DNA from: Gaiellasilicea sp963731615
GTDB lineage: Bacteria; Actinomycetota; Thermoleophilia; Gaiellales; Gaiellaceae
Reading direction: 5' to 3'
NCBI GenBank assembly: GCA_963731615.1
Contig: CAVSWD010000001.1
Location: 496,001-560,000, forward strand
Length of the DNA: 64,000 nucleotides
Position 1 is the stretch's first letter, and every line of letters starts with the position of its first letter. Positions 34,480-44,305 of the stretch are shown piece by piece. Both the position numbers and the translations under genes were made by a program. A model generated the notes under the pieces. That model was given only the letters and a program-made list of their open reading frames with translations. It was not told the DNA's origin and ran no database searches.

Positions 34480-35800
34480 ATGGCGACCGAGGTCAAGCTG
34501 CCGCGGCTGGGCCAGGGGATGGAGTCCGGCACGATCGTCAAGTGGCTGAAGGGCGAGGGCGAGCCGGTCAAGAAGCGCGAGCCGCTCTACGAGCTCGACA
34601 CCGACAAGGTGACGCAGGAGGTCGAGGCAGAGGCAGACGGCGTGCTGCTGAAGATCGTCGTCGACTCGGGAGAGGTCGAGGTCGGCAAGACGATCGCGTT
34701 CATCGGCAGCGAGGGCGAAGACGTCCCGTCCGGGAACGGTGCGGCCCCCGCGACCGAGTCGGACACGGCCGAGTCGGACGAGGCCGCGGTCGAGGAGAAG
34801 GACGAGCCTGAGACCGAAGGCAGCTCCGCTCCCGCGATGGACGACCAGCGCGAGCGCGGCCAGGAGGCAGCGGCCGCGACAGCAGCCGCCGAGACGGCCG
34901 CAGTCGCCGACGCGCCCGCACGGCCCGACGGCCGCGTCAAGGCGTCGCCGCTCGCCCGCCGGCTCGCGCGTGAGAAGGGGATCGACATCACGGCGCTCCA
35001 GGGCACCGGCCCCGAGGGCCGGATCGTCGCTAGTGATGTTGAGAGGGGGGACGTCGAGCGCGGCGCAGTCGCCGAGCCGAAGGCAGCGCCGGCTGCGGCG
35101 GTCGCGGCGCCGTCCGGCGAGGTCGAGGAGAGTCCAGCTCTCCTCGACCCGGAAGACGATTGCGCGCCGGCTGACGGAGGCCTGGCAGGCACCCGTCTTC
35201 CAGCTGACGGTCTCGGTCGACATGACGCGCGCGCTGGAGTTGCGCGAGCGTCTCGTCGCCCGGTTGCAGGAGGGTGAGACGAAGCCGACGGTGAGCGACC
35301 TGCTGACGAAGGTTTGCGCGGCTGCGCTCGTGCGGCATCCGGCGGTGAACGCGCACTTCACCGGCGACAGGATCCTGCGCTTCCGGTCCGCGCACGTCGG
35401 CATCGCGGTGGCGGCCCCGAACGGGCTCGTCGTGCCGGTGATCCGCGACGCCGACCGGCGCACGATCCAGGAGATCGCCGCCGCTCGCGCCGAGGTCGTC
35501 GGCCGCGCCCGGGACGGGAAGCTTCAGCGGGCCGACCTGGAGGACGGCACGTTCACGATCTCCAATCTGGGCATGTTCGGGGTCGAGCAGTTCATCGCCG
35601 TGCTCAATCCCCCGCAGGCCGCGATCCTCGCGGTCGGCTCGACCGAGGAGAAGCCCGTCGTCCGCGCGGGCCAGATCGAGGTGCGGCCGCTGATGAGCAT
35701 GACGATCACGTGCGACCACCGCGCGGTCGACGGCGCCGACGGCGCAGAGTTCCTGCGCACCGTCAAGGAGCTGCTCGAGGAGCCGGCGCTCGCCCTCTGA
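34480..35800 (+). CDS. Dihydrolipoamide acyltransferase E2 component (one frame break)
   Basis: About 440 residues. One lipoyl domain with the lipoylated Lys in ELDTDKVTQEVEA, a long Ala/Glu-rich linker, a peripheral subunit-binding domain (ASPLARRLAREKGIDITALQ) and the catalytic domain with CDHRAVDGADGAEFL (active-site His). The frame changes near 35138, after PSGEVEE; the new frame reads STRKTIARRLTEAWQAPVFQ. Both halves are intact, so a single-base error is likely. It carries acyl groups between E1 and CoA. Confidence 0.85.
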
Positions 35801-35801
35801 C

Positions 35802-36137
35802 GTGGCAGCTGTCTGGTACCGGGTTCGCGACCTCGACGCGGCGCGCGCCTTCTACCGAGACGTGCTGGGCTTCGAGGAGACCTTCGTCGACGTCGACGAC
35901 GGCTGGTCGCGTCTGCGCCACGGCGGGATGGAGATCGCCGTCGCCGAGGGCGACCCGTCCGAGTCGGACGGAGTCGCGCACGTCGACGTCTCGGATGTGA
36001 AGGACGAGGCCGACCGGCTGCGCGAGCAGGGAGTCGAGGTGGGCGTGGTCTTCGAGCTGCACGGGCAGATCCGGCTCGTGGACGTGTTCGACCCGGACGG
36101 GAACCGCATCCAGCTCGCCCAGTCGCTCGAGCAATGA
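35802..36137 (+). CDS. VOC (glyoxalase/bleomycin-resistance fold) protein
   Basis: Protein of 111 residues from GTG 35802: VWYRVRDLDAARAFYRDVLGFEE and VDVFDPDGNRIQLAQ are typical VOC halves. One or two metal ligands are visible (the terminal Glu of the second half is replaced by a Gln: NRIQLAQ). It lies one base after E2 and overlaps the next gene by ATGA, inside the dehydrogenase operon. Metal-dependent isomerase or dioxygenase activity is not assignable. Confidence 0.75.
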   Translation: MAAVWYRVRDLDAARAFYRDVLGFEETFVDVDDGWSRLRHGGMEIAVAEGDPSESDGVAHVDVSDVKDEADRLREQGVEVGVVFELHGQIRLVDVFDPDGNRIQLAQSLEQ

Positions 36138-36613
36138 GCATCGTCCTTCGCCGCGGCGGCACTCAGGACGCCCGTTTCCTGCGGGACATGCTCGTGCACG
36201 CCTACTACTGGCGGGCGCGCGTTCCCGGCTCGCTGGTCTCGCGCTACGTGCGCGGGTGGGGGAGGCCGGGCGACATGGCGGTGATCGCGCTCGAGAACGG
36301 CTTCCCCGTCGGCGCCGCCTGGTACCGCGTCTTCGGCGCGGACGAGCCCGGGTACGGCTTCGTCGACGAGCAGACGCCCGAGCTTGCGATCGCGGTCGTC
36401 CCCTCCAAACGCGGCCACGGCATCGGCGACGAGCTGCTGCAGGAGCTGATCGCGAAGGCGAGCGCCGCCGGATACGAACGGCTAAGCCTCAGCGTCGAGC
36501 CCGGCAATCCTGCCCGCAAGCTCTACGAGCGCCACGGGTTCTCGGTGATCGACGAGGGCGCCGAGGCGTGGACGATGGTCGCCTCGCTAGCATCGAGCCC
36601 GACCAGCGAGTGA
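36134..36613 (+). CDS. GNAT family N-acetyltransferase
   Basis: Protein of 159 residues with the GNAT acetyl-CoA loop VVPSKRGHGIGDELLQELI and the C-terminal LSVEPGNPARKLYERHGFSV. The N-terminal GGTQDARFLRDMLVHAYYWR is of a type common in actinobacteria. It overlaps the VOC gene by ATGA. Target unknown; its position in the E1-E2-E3 operon suggests it may act on an acyl-CoA-linked process or modify the complex. Confidence 0.8.
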   Translation: MSIVLRRGGTQDARFLRDMLVHAYYWRARVPGSLVSRYVRGWGRPGDMAVIALENGFPVGAAWYRVFGADEPGYGFVDEQTPELAIAVVPSKRGHGIGDELLQELIAKASAAGYERLSLSVEPGNPARKLYERHGFSVIDEGAEAWTMVASLASSPTSE

Positions 36614-36627
36614 GGAGTTGACGAAAA

Positions 36628-38034
36628 ATGGAATGTGACGTCGCCGTCCTGGGCGGAGGCCCCGGCGGGTACACCGCAGCGATCCGCGCAGCCCAGCTGG
36701 GCGCGAAGAGCGTCTGCGTCGAGCTGGAGCCCGAGCTCGGCGGCACCTGTCTGCGCGTCGGCTGCATTCCGACCAAGGCCTGGGTCCAGACCGCGCACGC
36801 GATGCACCAGGCCGGCGAGGTCTTCGCGAAGTTCGGAGTCGACGTGAGCGCACCGCAGCTGAACTTCGGCCAGGCGGTCGAGTGGAAGAACGGCGTCGTC
36901 AAGCAGATGACGGGCGGGATCGCTGGCCTCTTCAAGGCGAACGGCGTCGAGTGGGTCAAGGGACGCGGCCGCTTCGCGGGTCCGAACACGCTCGCGGTCG
37001 AGGGCGGCGAGGAGATCCAGTTCAAGAGCGCGATCGTCGCGACCGGATCGTTCCCGCTGCGGCCGCCGATCGACGGGATCGACTCGCCGCGCTGCGTCGA
37101 CTCGACCGGCCTGCTTGCTCAGACCGAGGTGCCGCGGCGCCTCGTCGTGCTCGGCGGCGGCATCATCGGCTGCGAGTTCGCCTCGATCTTCCAGCGCTTC
37201 GGCTCCGAGGTGACGATCGTCGAGATGCTCGAGACGCTGATCCCGCAGGAGGACGCGGATGCCGCGAAGGAGCTCGCCAAGCAGTTCGGCAAGCGCGGGA
37301 TCGGACTTCAGCTCGGCAAGCAGTGCACCCGCGTCGACGACGACGGCTCGCAGCTGACCGTCCATTTCGGGGAGGGCGAGACGGTGCAGGCCGACCTGAT
37401 GCTGGTGTCGATCGGGCGTGGGCCGCTGGTGGAAGGGCTGGGGCTGGAGGAGATCGGCGTCGAGCTCGACCGGCGCAAGGGGATCGCCACCGACGAGCAC
37501 CGCCGGACGACCGTCCCGCACATCTACGCCGTCGGCGACTGCGCCGGCTACTGGCAGCTCGCGCACACGGCGTTCCGCGAGGGCGAGGTCGCGGCCGAGA
37601 ACGCCTGCGGCCACGAGGCGACGATCGGCGAGCCGGCTGTGCCGCGGCCGATCTACACCGACCCGGAGATCGCGGGTGTCGGCCTCACCGAGGCGCAGGC
37701 GCGCGAACGGCACGGCGACGACGTCGCGGTCGGGATGTTCCCGTGGGTCGCGAACGCCCGCGCGGTGATGCAGGCCGAAACGGTCGGCTGGGTCAAATCG
37801 ATCCACGAGACGAAGTACGGCGAGCTGCTCGGCCTCGTCATGGTCGGCCCGCACGTGACCGACCTGATCGAGGCCGGCACGGTCGCGATCGACGCCGAGG
37901 CGACGGTCGAGACGGTCGCAGACGGCATGGCCGCGCACCCGACCCTCTCGGAGGCGATCAAGGAAGCAGGCCTCGTCGCGCTCGGCCGCGCTATCCACCT
38001 GCCGAACAAGAAGCGCGCGTCGGCGCAGGCGTAG
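36628..38034 (+). CDS. lpdA: Dihydrolipoyl dehydrogenase (E3)
   Basis: FAD-dependent disulfide oxidoreductase of 468 residues that reoxidises dihydrolipoamide on E2 and reduces NAD+. FAD motif VAVLGGGPGGYTAAIRAAQLG, redox disulfide GGTCLRVGCIPTKA, NAD motif RRLVVLGGGIIGCEFASIF, FAD motif IYAVGDCAG, dimer-interface His-Glu AHPTLSEAI. Ribosome-binding site GAGGAGTTGACGAAAA before ATG 36628. Last gene of the complex. Confidence 0.95.
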   Translation: MECDVAVLGGGPGGYTAAIRAAQLGAKSVCVELEPELGGTCLRVGCIPTKAWVQTAHAMHQAGEVFAKFGVDVSAPQLNFGQAVEWKNGVVKQMTGGIAGLFKANGVEWVKGRGRFAGPNTLAVEGGEEIQFKSAIVATGSFPLRPPIDGIDSPRCVDSTGLLAQTEVPRRLVVLGGGIIGCEFASIFQRFGSEVTIVEMLETLIPQEDADAAKELAKQFGKRGIGLQLGKQCTRVDDDGSQLTVHFGEGETVQADLMLVSIGRGPLVEGLGLEEIGVELDRRKGIATDEHRRTTVPHIYAVGDCAGYWQLAHTAFREGEVAAENACGHEATIGEPAVPRPIYTDPEIAGVGLTEAQARERHGDDVAVGMFPWVANARAVMQAETVGWVKSIHETKYGELLGLVMVGPHVTDLIEAGTVAIDAEATVETVADGMAAHPTLSEAIKEAGLVALGRAIHLPNKKRASAQA

Positions 38035-38114
38035 GCACGCACCGCGCGCGAAACCTGCGCGTGGAATCACCCAGTTGAGGGACAGGGGCCGCTGACACGG
38101 CGCCGATCCTCGGA

Positions 38115-38645
38115 TTGCCCGTCGCGGCAGCGGGCGTCGATGTGTCAACGCTCCCGGGCTCGTGGGGGCCGAGGATGGCCGGGGAGTTGCGAATGCCGAA
38201 TGGTCTGAAGGTGCAGCCGGCCGAGCGGGCAGAGGTCGCCACGCGCGGCGTCGCCGTTGAGCTGCGGCGGACCGCGAACTGGCTCCAGCTGCTCTCCTTC
38301 TGCGCGGTCGGCGCCTCCGGGTACGTCGTCAACCTCGCCGTCTATTCGGCACTGCTCGCTGCCGGCTCGGGGTTCGTCGCTGCGGCGATCGGATCGTTCG
38401 CCGTCGCGGTGGGCAACAACTACACCCTCAATCGCCTGGTCACGTTCCGGAAGCAGCGGGCGACTGTCGCGATTCAGGGCGCCCGCTATCTGTCCGTCTC
38501 ACTCCTGGGGCTCGCCGTGAACCTGCTGCTGCTGACCGTTCTCGTCATGTGCGGACTGGGTGAGGTGTGGGCGCAGGCCGCGGCTATCGTCCTCGTGACC
38601 CCGCTGAGCTTCCTCGGCAACAAGCTCTGGTCGTTCAAGGTTTGA
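38115..38645 (+). CDS. GtrA family membrane protein
   Basis: Protein of 176 residues. After a hydrophilic N-terminus (residues 1-55), four transmembrane helices: LLSFCAVGASGYVVNLAVYS, GFVAAAIGSFAVAVGNNYTLNR, YLSVSLLGLAVNLLLLTVLV and AAAIVLVTPLSFLGNKLWSF. GtrA-like proteins are proposed flippases of undecaprenyl-linked sugars. The gene is followed, with overlap, by a GT87 gene, so the pair probably acts in surface glycan assembly. The true start may be ATG 38175 or 38193. Confidence 0.8.
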   Translation: MPVAAAGVDVSTLPGSWGPRMAGELRMPNGLKVQPAERAEVATRGVAVELRRTANWLQLLSFCAVGASGYVVNLAVYSALLAAGSGFVAAAIGSFAVAVGNNYTLNRLVTFRKQRATVAIQGARYLSVSLLGLAVNLLLLTVLVMCGLGEVWAQAAAIVLVTPLSFLGNKLWSFKV

Positions 38646-39789
38646 GCGCCGTCCCGCAGCCGCTGCCGGCCTCGTCGCCCGACGGTGTCGTAATCGGCCG
38701 GCGATTCAGCCGTGACGGCCTCCTCCAGGCCGGACACCGCGTCAGCCCGTCGCTGCTCCTGATCCTGCCGCTCGGCACTCTGGTGATGCTGCTCTGGGCG
38801 TCCGCGGACGTGATCGCGTTCGACTTCCAGCGGTCGTTTCGGCCGGCGGCCGAGGCTGTGCTGAACGGGAGCTCTCCGTATCCGCCGCCGGTGGCCGAGT
38901 CGATGGCCGAGCGGGACGCCTTCGTCTACCTGCCCTTCGGTGACGTTCATGTTCGTGCCGTTCGTGGCCGTGTCGACGTACACAGGCGGTCTGGTCGTCA
39001 CGGCAATCGTGATCCTGGCCGCCCTGGCTGCCCTGCGTGTCGCAGGTGTCTCTGACTGGCGCTGCTACGGGATCGTGTTTCTCTGCCCGGCGATGATCTC
39101 CGCGATCCAGACCACGAACGTAACGCTGCCGCTGCTGCTGGCTCTCGCCGCGATCTGGGCGCTTCGGGATCGGGACATCCTCCCAGGGCTCGTCCTCGCA
39201 CTCACCCTCGCGACGAAGCTCTTCCTGTGGCCCGTCTTCGTCTGGCTGGTTGCGACCAGGCGTTACCGGGCTGCAGCCGTCTCGGCCGTCTCGTCCCTCG
39301 TGCTCGTCGCCGGCGGCTGGGCGTTGATCGGGTTCGCGGGGCTCCGCGACTATCCGGCGCTCCTGCGTGTGCTCGCAGAAGCACTCGAGCGGGACTCGTA
39401 CACGATCTTTGCCCTCGCCTCCGATCTCGGCGCGCCCGACCTCCTCGCGCGAGGAGCGGGGATCGCTGTCGGCCTGGCGACCCTCCTCGGTTGCTGGATT
39501 CTCGGCCGGCGCGGGGACGAGTCGCGTTCGTTCACGCTCGCGATCGTTGCCGCCCTGCTGTTCACGCCCATCATCTGGCTCCATTACTTCGTGCTCCTGC
39601 TCGTGCCGATCGCGATCGTGCACAAGCGGCTGTCTCTGCTCTGGGCAGCACCGCTCCTCTTCTGGCTCTCGCAGGGCCACGGCAACGGCACGACGTTCCA
39701 GACGGCGTGGACCCTCGCGGTCGTCGCCTTCGTCACCGTGCTCGTCCTGCGCATCGATCGAAATCGCGGCAGCGCCCCGAGCCGCCTGA
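38642..39789 (+). CDS. GT87 (DUF2029) polytopic glycosyltransferase-like protein (frame break)
   Basis: About 380 residues and multi-helix. Start TTG 38642 overlaps the GtrA stop. First frame: SPSLLLILPLGTLVMLLW, DFQRSFRPAAEAVLNGSSPYPPP, ending VYLPFG; the second frame from about 38940 continues FMFVPFVAVSTYTGGLV and several helices, including LVLALTLATKLFLWPVFVW and LFTPIIWLHYFVLLLVPIA. This resembles mannosyl/arabinosyl lipid transferases. The frame change is one extra base near 38938. The open frame itself runs to 40067 across a convergent gene; the natural end is probably TGA 39787, reachable with one more base change. Confidence 0.7.
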
Positions 39790-39795
39790 GCGTCG

Positions 39796-40542
39796 TTATT
39801 CCCCGGCCCACCCGGGGCTACGGCGCTCGAGGAAGGCGCGCAGGCCTTCCTGGCCCTCGTCGCTCGTGCGGCGCTCGGCGATCCGCCGTGCCGTCTCGGG
39901 ACCGTCCGGCCGGTCGAGCACGAGCTTCTTCGCGTGCCGGGCAGCGCGGGGGCCTGCGCTCCGAAGCTCGGCGAGGGTGCGTTCGACAGCGGCGTCGAGG
40001 TCGGCCGCGACCTCGTGCACGAGCCCGATCCGGAGTGCGGTCGCGGCGTCGAAACGCTCGCCGGTGAGGAAGTAGCGGCGGGCGGCGCTCGGCCCGACCT
40101 TGCCCAGCGCGAAGGGCGAGATCACGGCCGGGATGATCCCGAGCTTCACCTCGGAGAAGGCGAACACGGCCTGCTCGTCTGCAACGGCGATGTCGGAGCA
40201 GGCGACGAGCCCGGCGCCGCCGCCGAGCGCGTGACCCTGGACGCGCGCGACGACCGGCGCAGGGCAGCGGTCGATTGCCTCCAGCATCCCGCGCAGGGCG
40301 TTCGCATCCGCGACGTTGGAGTCGTAGTCGAGCGCGATCGAGGCGCGCATCCAGTCGACGTCGGCGCCGGCGCAGAAGCTCGGCCCATCGCCCGCCAGCA
40401 GCACCGCGCGCGCCTTGCCGACGTCGACGAAGGCTTCGGCGAGCTCGGCGATCAGCTCGGCGTCGAACGCGTTGCGCGTCTCGGGCCGCGCCAGCGTGAC
40501 GCGAAGGAGGTCGTCGTCGCGTTCGATCCTGAGAGCGCCCAC
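39796..40542 (-). CDS. Enoyl-CoA hydratase/isomerase family protein
   Basis: About 248 residues from GTG 40542. Crotonase-fold markers: LARPETRNAFDAELIAELA, LAGDGPSFCAGADVDWMR (oxyanion-hole loop), VQGHALGGGAGLVACSDIAVA (second oxyanion loop), FAFSEVKLGIIPAVISPF. The second Glu (SEVKLGI) is present, compatible with hydratase activity. The specific acyl-CoA is unknown. It is the only member here of a fatty-acid/amino-acid catabolic set. Confidence 0.85.
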   Translation of the reverse strand: MGALRIERDDDLLRVTLARPETRNAFDAELIAELAEAFVDVGKARAVLLAGDGPSFCAGADVDWMRASIALDYDSNVADANALRGMLEAIDRCPAPVVARVQGHALGGGAGLVACSDIAVADEQAVFAFSEVKLGIIPAVISPFALGKVGPSAARRYFLTGERFDAATALRIGLVHEVAADLDAAVERTLAELRSAGPRAARHAKKLVLDRPDGPETARRIAERRTSDEGQEGLRAFLERRSPGWAGE

Positions 40543-40650
40543 CGTGCGAGAGATCCTTACAGAACGCCCGGATTCCCTTACGCGTTTCGGCAGACGACCT
40601 AACACCGCCGTCGTAGCGTCAGCCCGACTTCGAGAGGGAGGGTTGTCAAG

Positions 40651-41805
40651 ATGATCCGCAAGGCAGCAGTGCTCACCATGGCTGCGCTCGCAGCCTCGCT
40701 CGTCGGCGCCGCGGCGCCGGGCGAGAGCGCTTTTCCCGGCGCGAACGGTCGCCTCGTATTCCAGCGAGGTGACGCATACGACGGAGGCCAGTCGAGCCTC
40801 TACCTCGTCAACGCGGACGGCACCGGCGTCGTGCGGCTGACACGCGGCTGGCAGCACGATGCGCAGCCGTCGTGGTCGCCGGACGGGACGCAGATCGCGT
40901 TCGAGTCGACAAGGCGAGGTGACACCGATCTGTTCAGCGTCGCCCCCGACGCGAGCGGGCTCCGGCAGCTGACGTTCTCGCAAGGCTTCGACGGCGACCC
41001 CAGCTGGAGCGACGGCGGCGACCGGCTCGCGTTCGAGTCGACGCGCGGCGGCGCCCTCGACATCTACTCGGTCCGCCGCGACGGCACCGGCTCGGCACGC
41101 TTGACGACGTCCACGGCGAACGACGCCGATCCTGCCTGGTCGCCGGACGGAACCAAGATCGTCTTCATGAGCGACCGCTCGGGGCGGCGGCAGGTCTGGA
41201 TCATGAACACGGACGGCAGTGGCCAGACCCAGCTCACGGATGCGCCGAACGTCGGTGGCGAGAACCCGAACTGGTCGCCGAACGGGCGCAGGATCGTCTT
41301 CGACTCCGACCGGAGCGAGGCTGGCAACCTCGACGTGTGGGCGATGAACGCGGACGGCTCGGGGCAGCAGCGGCTGACCGAGAGCCCGGCTCTCGACGCG
41401 CTGCCGTCGTACTCGCCGGACGGCCGCTCGATCGTCTTCGTCAGCGACCGCACGGCGAAGGGCAATCGCGAGTTCTTCCGCATGACCGCGAGCGGCGGCG
41501 CCGAGCGGCGCCTGCTGGCGCACCCGAGGCTCTGGGACATGTCGCCCGACTGGGGCGTGAGTCGCGGGCGTCTCGGCTGCACGATCACGGGCACGATCAA
41601 CCGCGACGACCTGGTCGGGACTCCGCGCCGCGACGTCATCTGCGGCCTGGGCGGCAACGACCGGCTGCGCGGGCTCGGCGGCAACGACGTGCTGGTGGGC
41701 GGCGCCGGGATCGACATCCTCGACGGCGGCGCCGGCCGCGACACGGCCTCGGTCGACCGGAAGGGCGACCGCACGCCCCGGGTCGAGCGCCGCATCAAGA
41801 GCTGA
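40651..41805 (+). CDS. Secreted TolB-like beta-propeller with RTX-type C-terminus
   Basis: Protein of 384 residues with a signal peptide (RKAAVLTMAALAASLVGAAA). Repeated WD40-like/PD40 blades carry YLVNADGTG, WSPDGTQIAFES, WSPDGTKIVFMSDR, WSPNGRRIVFDSDR and YSPDGRSIVFVSDR. A C-terminal 85-residue part has VICGLGGNDRLRGLGGNDVL and GGAGIDILDGGAGRD, calcium-binding RTX nonapeptides, typical of exported actinobacterial proteins. Probably a secreted, Ca2+-stabilised binding protein. Good ribosome-binding site GGGAGGGTTGTCAAG. Confidence 0.85.
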   Translation: MIRKAAVLTMAALAASLVGAAAPGESAFPGANGRLVFQRGDAYDGGQSSLYLVNADGTGVVRLTRGWQHDAQPSWSPDGTQIAFESTRRGDTDLFSVAPDASGLRQLTFSQGFDGDPSWSDGGDRLAFESTRGGALDIYSVRRDGTGSARLTTSTANDADPAWSPDGTKIVFMSDRSGRRQVWIMNTDGSGQTQLTDAPNVGGENPNWSPNGRRIVFDSDRSEAGNLDVWAMNADGSGQQRLTESPALDALPSYSPDGRSIVFVSDRTAKGNREFFRMTASGGAERRLLAHPRLWDMSPDWGVSRGRLGCTITGTINRDDLVGTPRRDVICGLGGNDRLRGLGGNDVLVGGAGIDILDGGAGRDTASVDRKGDRTPRVERRIKS

Positions 41806-41913
41806 GGGCACCTAGTAGCTACGGGGCGGAGCCCGGCAAGGGCTCCGCCTCAACCGCATGTGCCTCCAACGAGGGACGCCTGCGGCGCGCGGATCGATCA
41901 CGCTGCGACGGAC

Positions 41914-42408
41914 ATGCTCGTCAAGGTCTTGCCGCTCGCCGCCGCGGCGGTCTTCGCCGCAACAGCGGGCGCGTCCTCGAACGCCTCGCAGGCCGGCTGC
42001 ACGATCGTCGGCACCGCCGCGCCCGACTACCTGAACGGTACGGCCGGCCGCGACGTGATCTGCGGGCTCGGCGGGGACGACATCATCTTCGGGAACGGCG
42101 GCAATGACCGCCTGCTCGGCGGCGGCGGCGACGATCAGATCGACGGCGGCCCGGGGAACGACGCTCTCCTCGGCGAGACCGGCCGCGACACGATTGCCGG
42201 CGGGCCGGGTGCAGACCGGCTGGAAGGCGGTGTCGGCGCCGACCGGCTGTTCGGCTCGGGCGGGCGCGACGCGCACTTCGGCGGCCCCGGAGACGACTAC
42301 ATCGAGATGAACGACGGCACGCGCGACGTCGTCGACGGCGGCCCCGGCTGGGACTATGCGCGGATCGACCGCGGGCTCGACAAAGCGACGAACGTGGAGA
42401 TCAACTAG
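41914..42408 (+). CDS. Secreted RTX-repeat calcium-binding protein
   Basis: Protein of 164 residues from ATG 41914 with a signal peptide (MLVKVLPLAAAAVFAATAGA). The rest is RTX nonapeptides: DVICGLGGDDIIFGNGGND, GGGGDDQIDGGPGND and GGPGADRLEGGVGADRLFG; the end is an unrelated helix (LDKATNVEIN). It shares the CTIxGT-xxDYLxGTxxRDVICGLGGND lead-in with the preceding protein's C-terminus, so the RTX module was duplicated. Likely folds on Ca2+ binding outside the cell. Confidence 0.85.
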   Translation: MLVKVLPLAAAAVFAATAGASSNASQAGCTIVGTAAPDYLNGTAGRDVICGLGGDDIIFGNGGNDRLLGGGGDDQIDGGPGNDALLGETGRDTIAGGPGADRLEGGVGADRLFGSGGRDAHFGGPGDDYIEMNDGTRDVVDGGPGWDYARIDRGLDKATNVEIN

Positions 42409-42428
42409 CTCGCAGTTAGAGTCGGCGG

Positions 42429-43271
42429 ATGCTTCGAGGCGCTCTGGCGGCTGCCGTCACTCCGCTCGACGGCGACCGGCTCGACGAGGACGCGGTCGGC
42501 CCGTACGTCGACTTCCTCGCCGGGTCGGGCCTCGACGGCCTGCTCGCGCTCGGCACGACCGGCGAGGGGCTGCTCTTCCGGCCGGACGAGCGGCGGCGTG
42601 TGCTCGAGGCGTTCGTCGCGGCTGCCGCAGGCCGTCTCCAGGTCGCCGCCCACTGCGGTGCGCAGACGACCGCGGACACGGTGGAGCTCGCGGCGCATGC
42701 GGCCGAGGCCGGGGTGGACGCGGTCGCGGTGATCGGCCCGCCGTACTTCCAGCTCGACGAGCGTGCTCTCCTCGAGCATTTCGCCGCGGCGGCGGCGGCA
42801 TGTGCGCCGGTCCCGTTCTACGTCTACGAGTTCGAGCGCGCGAGCGGGTACGCCGTTCCGCTGCCGGTGTTGCAGGAGCTGCGAGAGCGAGCTCCGAATC
42901 TCGCCGGGCTGAAGGTTTCCGACACGCCGTTCGAACGTTTCTCGCCCTACCTGATCGAGGGGCTCGACGTCTTCGTCGGCCCGGAGGTGCTGATCTTCGA
43001 GGGGCTGCGCGGCGGTGCGGTGGGCGCCGTCTCGGGACTCGGCGCCGCGTTCCCGGAGCGCGTCGCGGCCGTGGTGCGTGACCCGACCGACGCCGGCGCG
43101 ATCGAGCTGGGCGAGCTGCGCGCCGCCGTCGAGCGCTTCCCACGCCATGCGGCGCTCAAGTTCATCCTCGGCCTGCGAGATGTGCCCGTGCGTGAGGACG
43201 TCCGGCCGCCCTTGCGGCAGCTCACCGACGGCGAGCGAGACGAGTTGCGCGGATGGCTCGAGTCGTTGTAG
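42429..43271 (+). CDS. Dihydrodipicolinate synthase/N-acetylneuraminate lyase family aldolase
   Basis: Protein of 280 residues with a class I (Schiff-base) aldolase TIM barrel: GTTGEG (42-47), Tyr in PFYVYEF (about 133), Schiff-base Lys162 in GLKVSDTPF. True DapA and NAL lineages are not separable by eye; the partner FAD oxidase suggests a catabolic 2-oxo-sugar acid or hydroxyproline-type pathway rather than lysine synthesis. TAGAGT (42417-42422) lies six bases before ATG 42429: a clean leaderless promoter. Confidence 0.85.
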   Translation: MLRGALAAAVTPLDGDRLDEDAVGPYVDFLAGSGLDGLLALGTTGEGLLFRPDERRRVLEAFVAAAAGRLQVAAHCGAQTTADTVELAAHAAEAGVDAVAVIGPPYFQLDERALLEHFAAAAAACAPVPFYVYEFERASGYAVPLPVLQELRERAPNLAGLKVSDTPFERFSPYLIEGLDVFVGPEVLIFEGLRGGAVGAVSGLGAAFPERVAAVVRDPTDAGAIELGELRAAVERFPRHAALKFILGLRDVPVREDVRPPLRQLTDGERDELRGWLESL

Positions 43272-44305
43272 CCGGCGCGGGCGCGATCGGCGCGTCGATC
43301 GCCTACCACCTGGCGCTGAGGGGAGCCGACGACGTCGTGTTGGCCGACACCGGCGAGATCGCAGGCGGGGCGACCGGCAAGGCCATGGGCGGCGTCCGCC
43401 AGCAGTTCACGACCGAGGCGGAAGTGCTGCTCGCGCGCGCGAGCGTCAGGCTCTTCGAGGAGCTGGGCGCACCGCTCTTCGAGCAGGTCGGGTACCTGTT
43501 CCTCGCCACGACGGAGGCGGGCCTCGCGGAGCTCGAGGAACGCCGTCTGGTGCAGGCGCTGCTCGGCGTCCCGGTCGAGAGCGTCGACGCGGCGTTCGTC
43601 GACGGCCTCCGGGTCGACGACGTCCTCGGCGCCACGATGTGCCGCGAGGATGGGATCGCCGACCCGACCGGGGTCACGCGCGAGCTCGTGCGGCGGGCTG
43701 TCGGCCTGGGCGTGGACGTGCGCGAGCGCACCGATGCGCTCGCGCTCGAGGCGGACACGCTCGTCGTCGCGTGCGGTGCGGACTCTCCCGTCGTCGCGGC
43801 CGCGCGGGGCGTCGAGCTGCCGGTGCGGCCGCTCGTGCGCCAGCTCGCCGACGTCGGCCCGGTCGAGGTCCTGCCGGCCGACCTGCCGATGGTGATCGAG
43901 GAGAACGGCTTCCACTTCCGCCGCGTCGGCACGGACGTACTGCGCCTGGCCATGGGGGAGGCCGAGCTCCGCTGGGACGGTCCGGCCGAGGTGCGGGACG
44001 ATCTCGTCGAGGACTGGCGCCGGCGGCTCGACCTCCGCTACCCGCAAGCCACGGGGGCCCCACTCCGGCGCGCCTGGGCGGGCTTCTACGACATGACGCC
44101 GGACGCGCATCCGATCATCGGCCGGGTCGCCGACGGCCTCTACGCGGCCTGCGGCTTCTCCGGGCACGGCTTCATGCAGTCCCCGGCGGTCGGTGACGCG
44201 GTCGCGGCCGAGCTGCTCGGCGAGACGCCGCCGTTCGACCTCTCGCACTACCGCCTCCAGCGCTTCGAAGGCGGCGCGGTGTTTCCCGAGACGCTCGTGC
44301 TCTAG
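43253..44305 (+). CDS. FAD-dependent D-amino-acid-oxidase-like dehydrogenase
   Basis: Protein of 350 residues. GxGxxG motif VVVAGAGAIGASIAYHLALRG, the DAO/SoxB-type MGGVRQQFTTEAEV loop, and C-terminal DMTPDAHPIIGRVADGLYAACGFSGHG, which covers the FAD tail. Oxidises a secondary or primary amine or 2-hydroxy acid. ATG 43253 overlaps the aldolase by 19 bases; the pair may form an oxidase-aldolase route such as 4-hydroxyproline degradation. Its stop shares CTAG with the convergent gene. Confidence 0.8.
   Translation: MARVVVAGAGAIGASIAYHLALRGADDVVLADTGEIAGGATGKAMGGVRQQFTTEAEVLLARASVRLFEELGAPLFEQVGYLFLATTEAGLAELEERRLVQALLGVPVESVDAAFVDGLRVDDVLGATMCREDGIADPTGVTRELVRRAVGLGVDVRERTDALALEADTLVVACGADSPVVAAARGVELPVRPLVRQLADVGPVEVLPADLPMVIEENGFHFRRVGTDVLRLAMGEAELRWDGPAEVRDDLVEDWRRRLDLRYPQATGAPLRRAWAGFYDMTPDAHPIIGRVADGLYAACGFSGHGFMQSPAVGDAVAAELLGETPPFDLSHYRLQRFEGGAVFPETLVL

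Noticed and set aside
39790..40067. C-terminal extension of the GT87 protein overlapping the enoyl-CoA hydratase gene
   Set aside because: The extension is Arg-rich antisense of a well-defined enzyme gene; an earlier natural stop in the neighbouring frame fits better.
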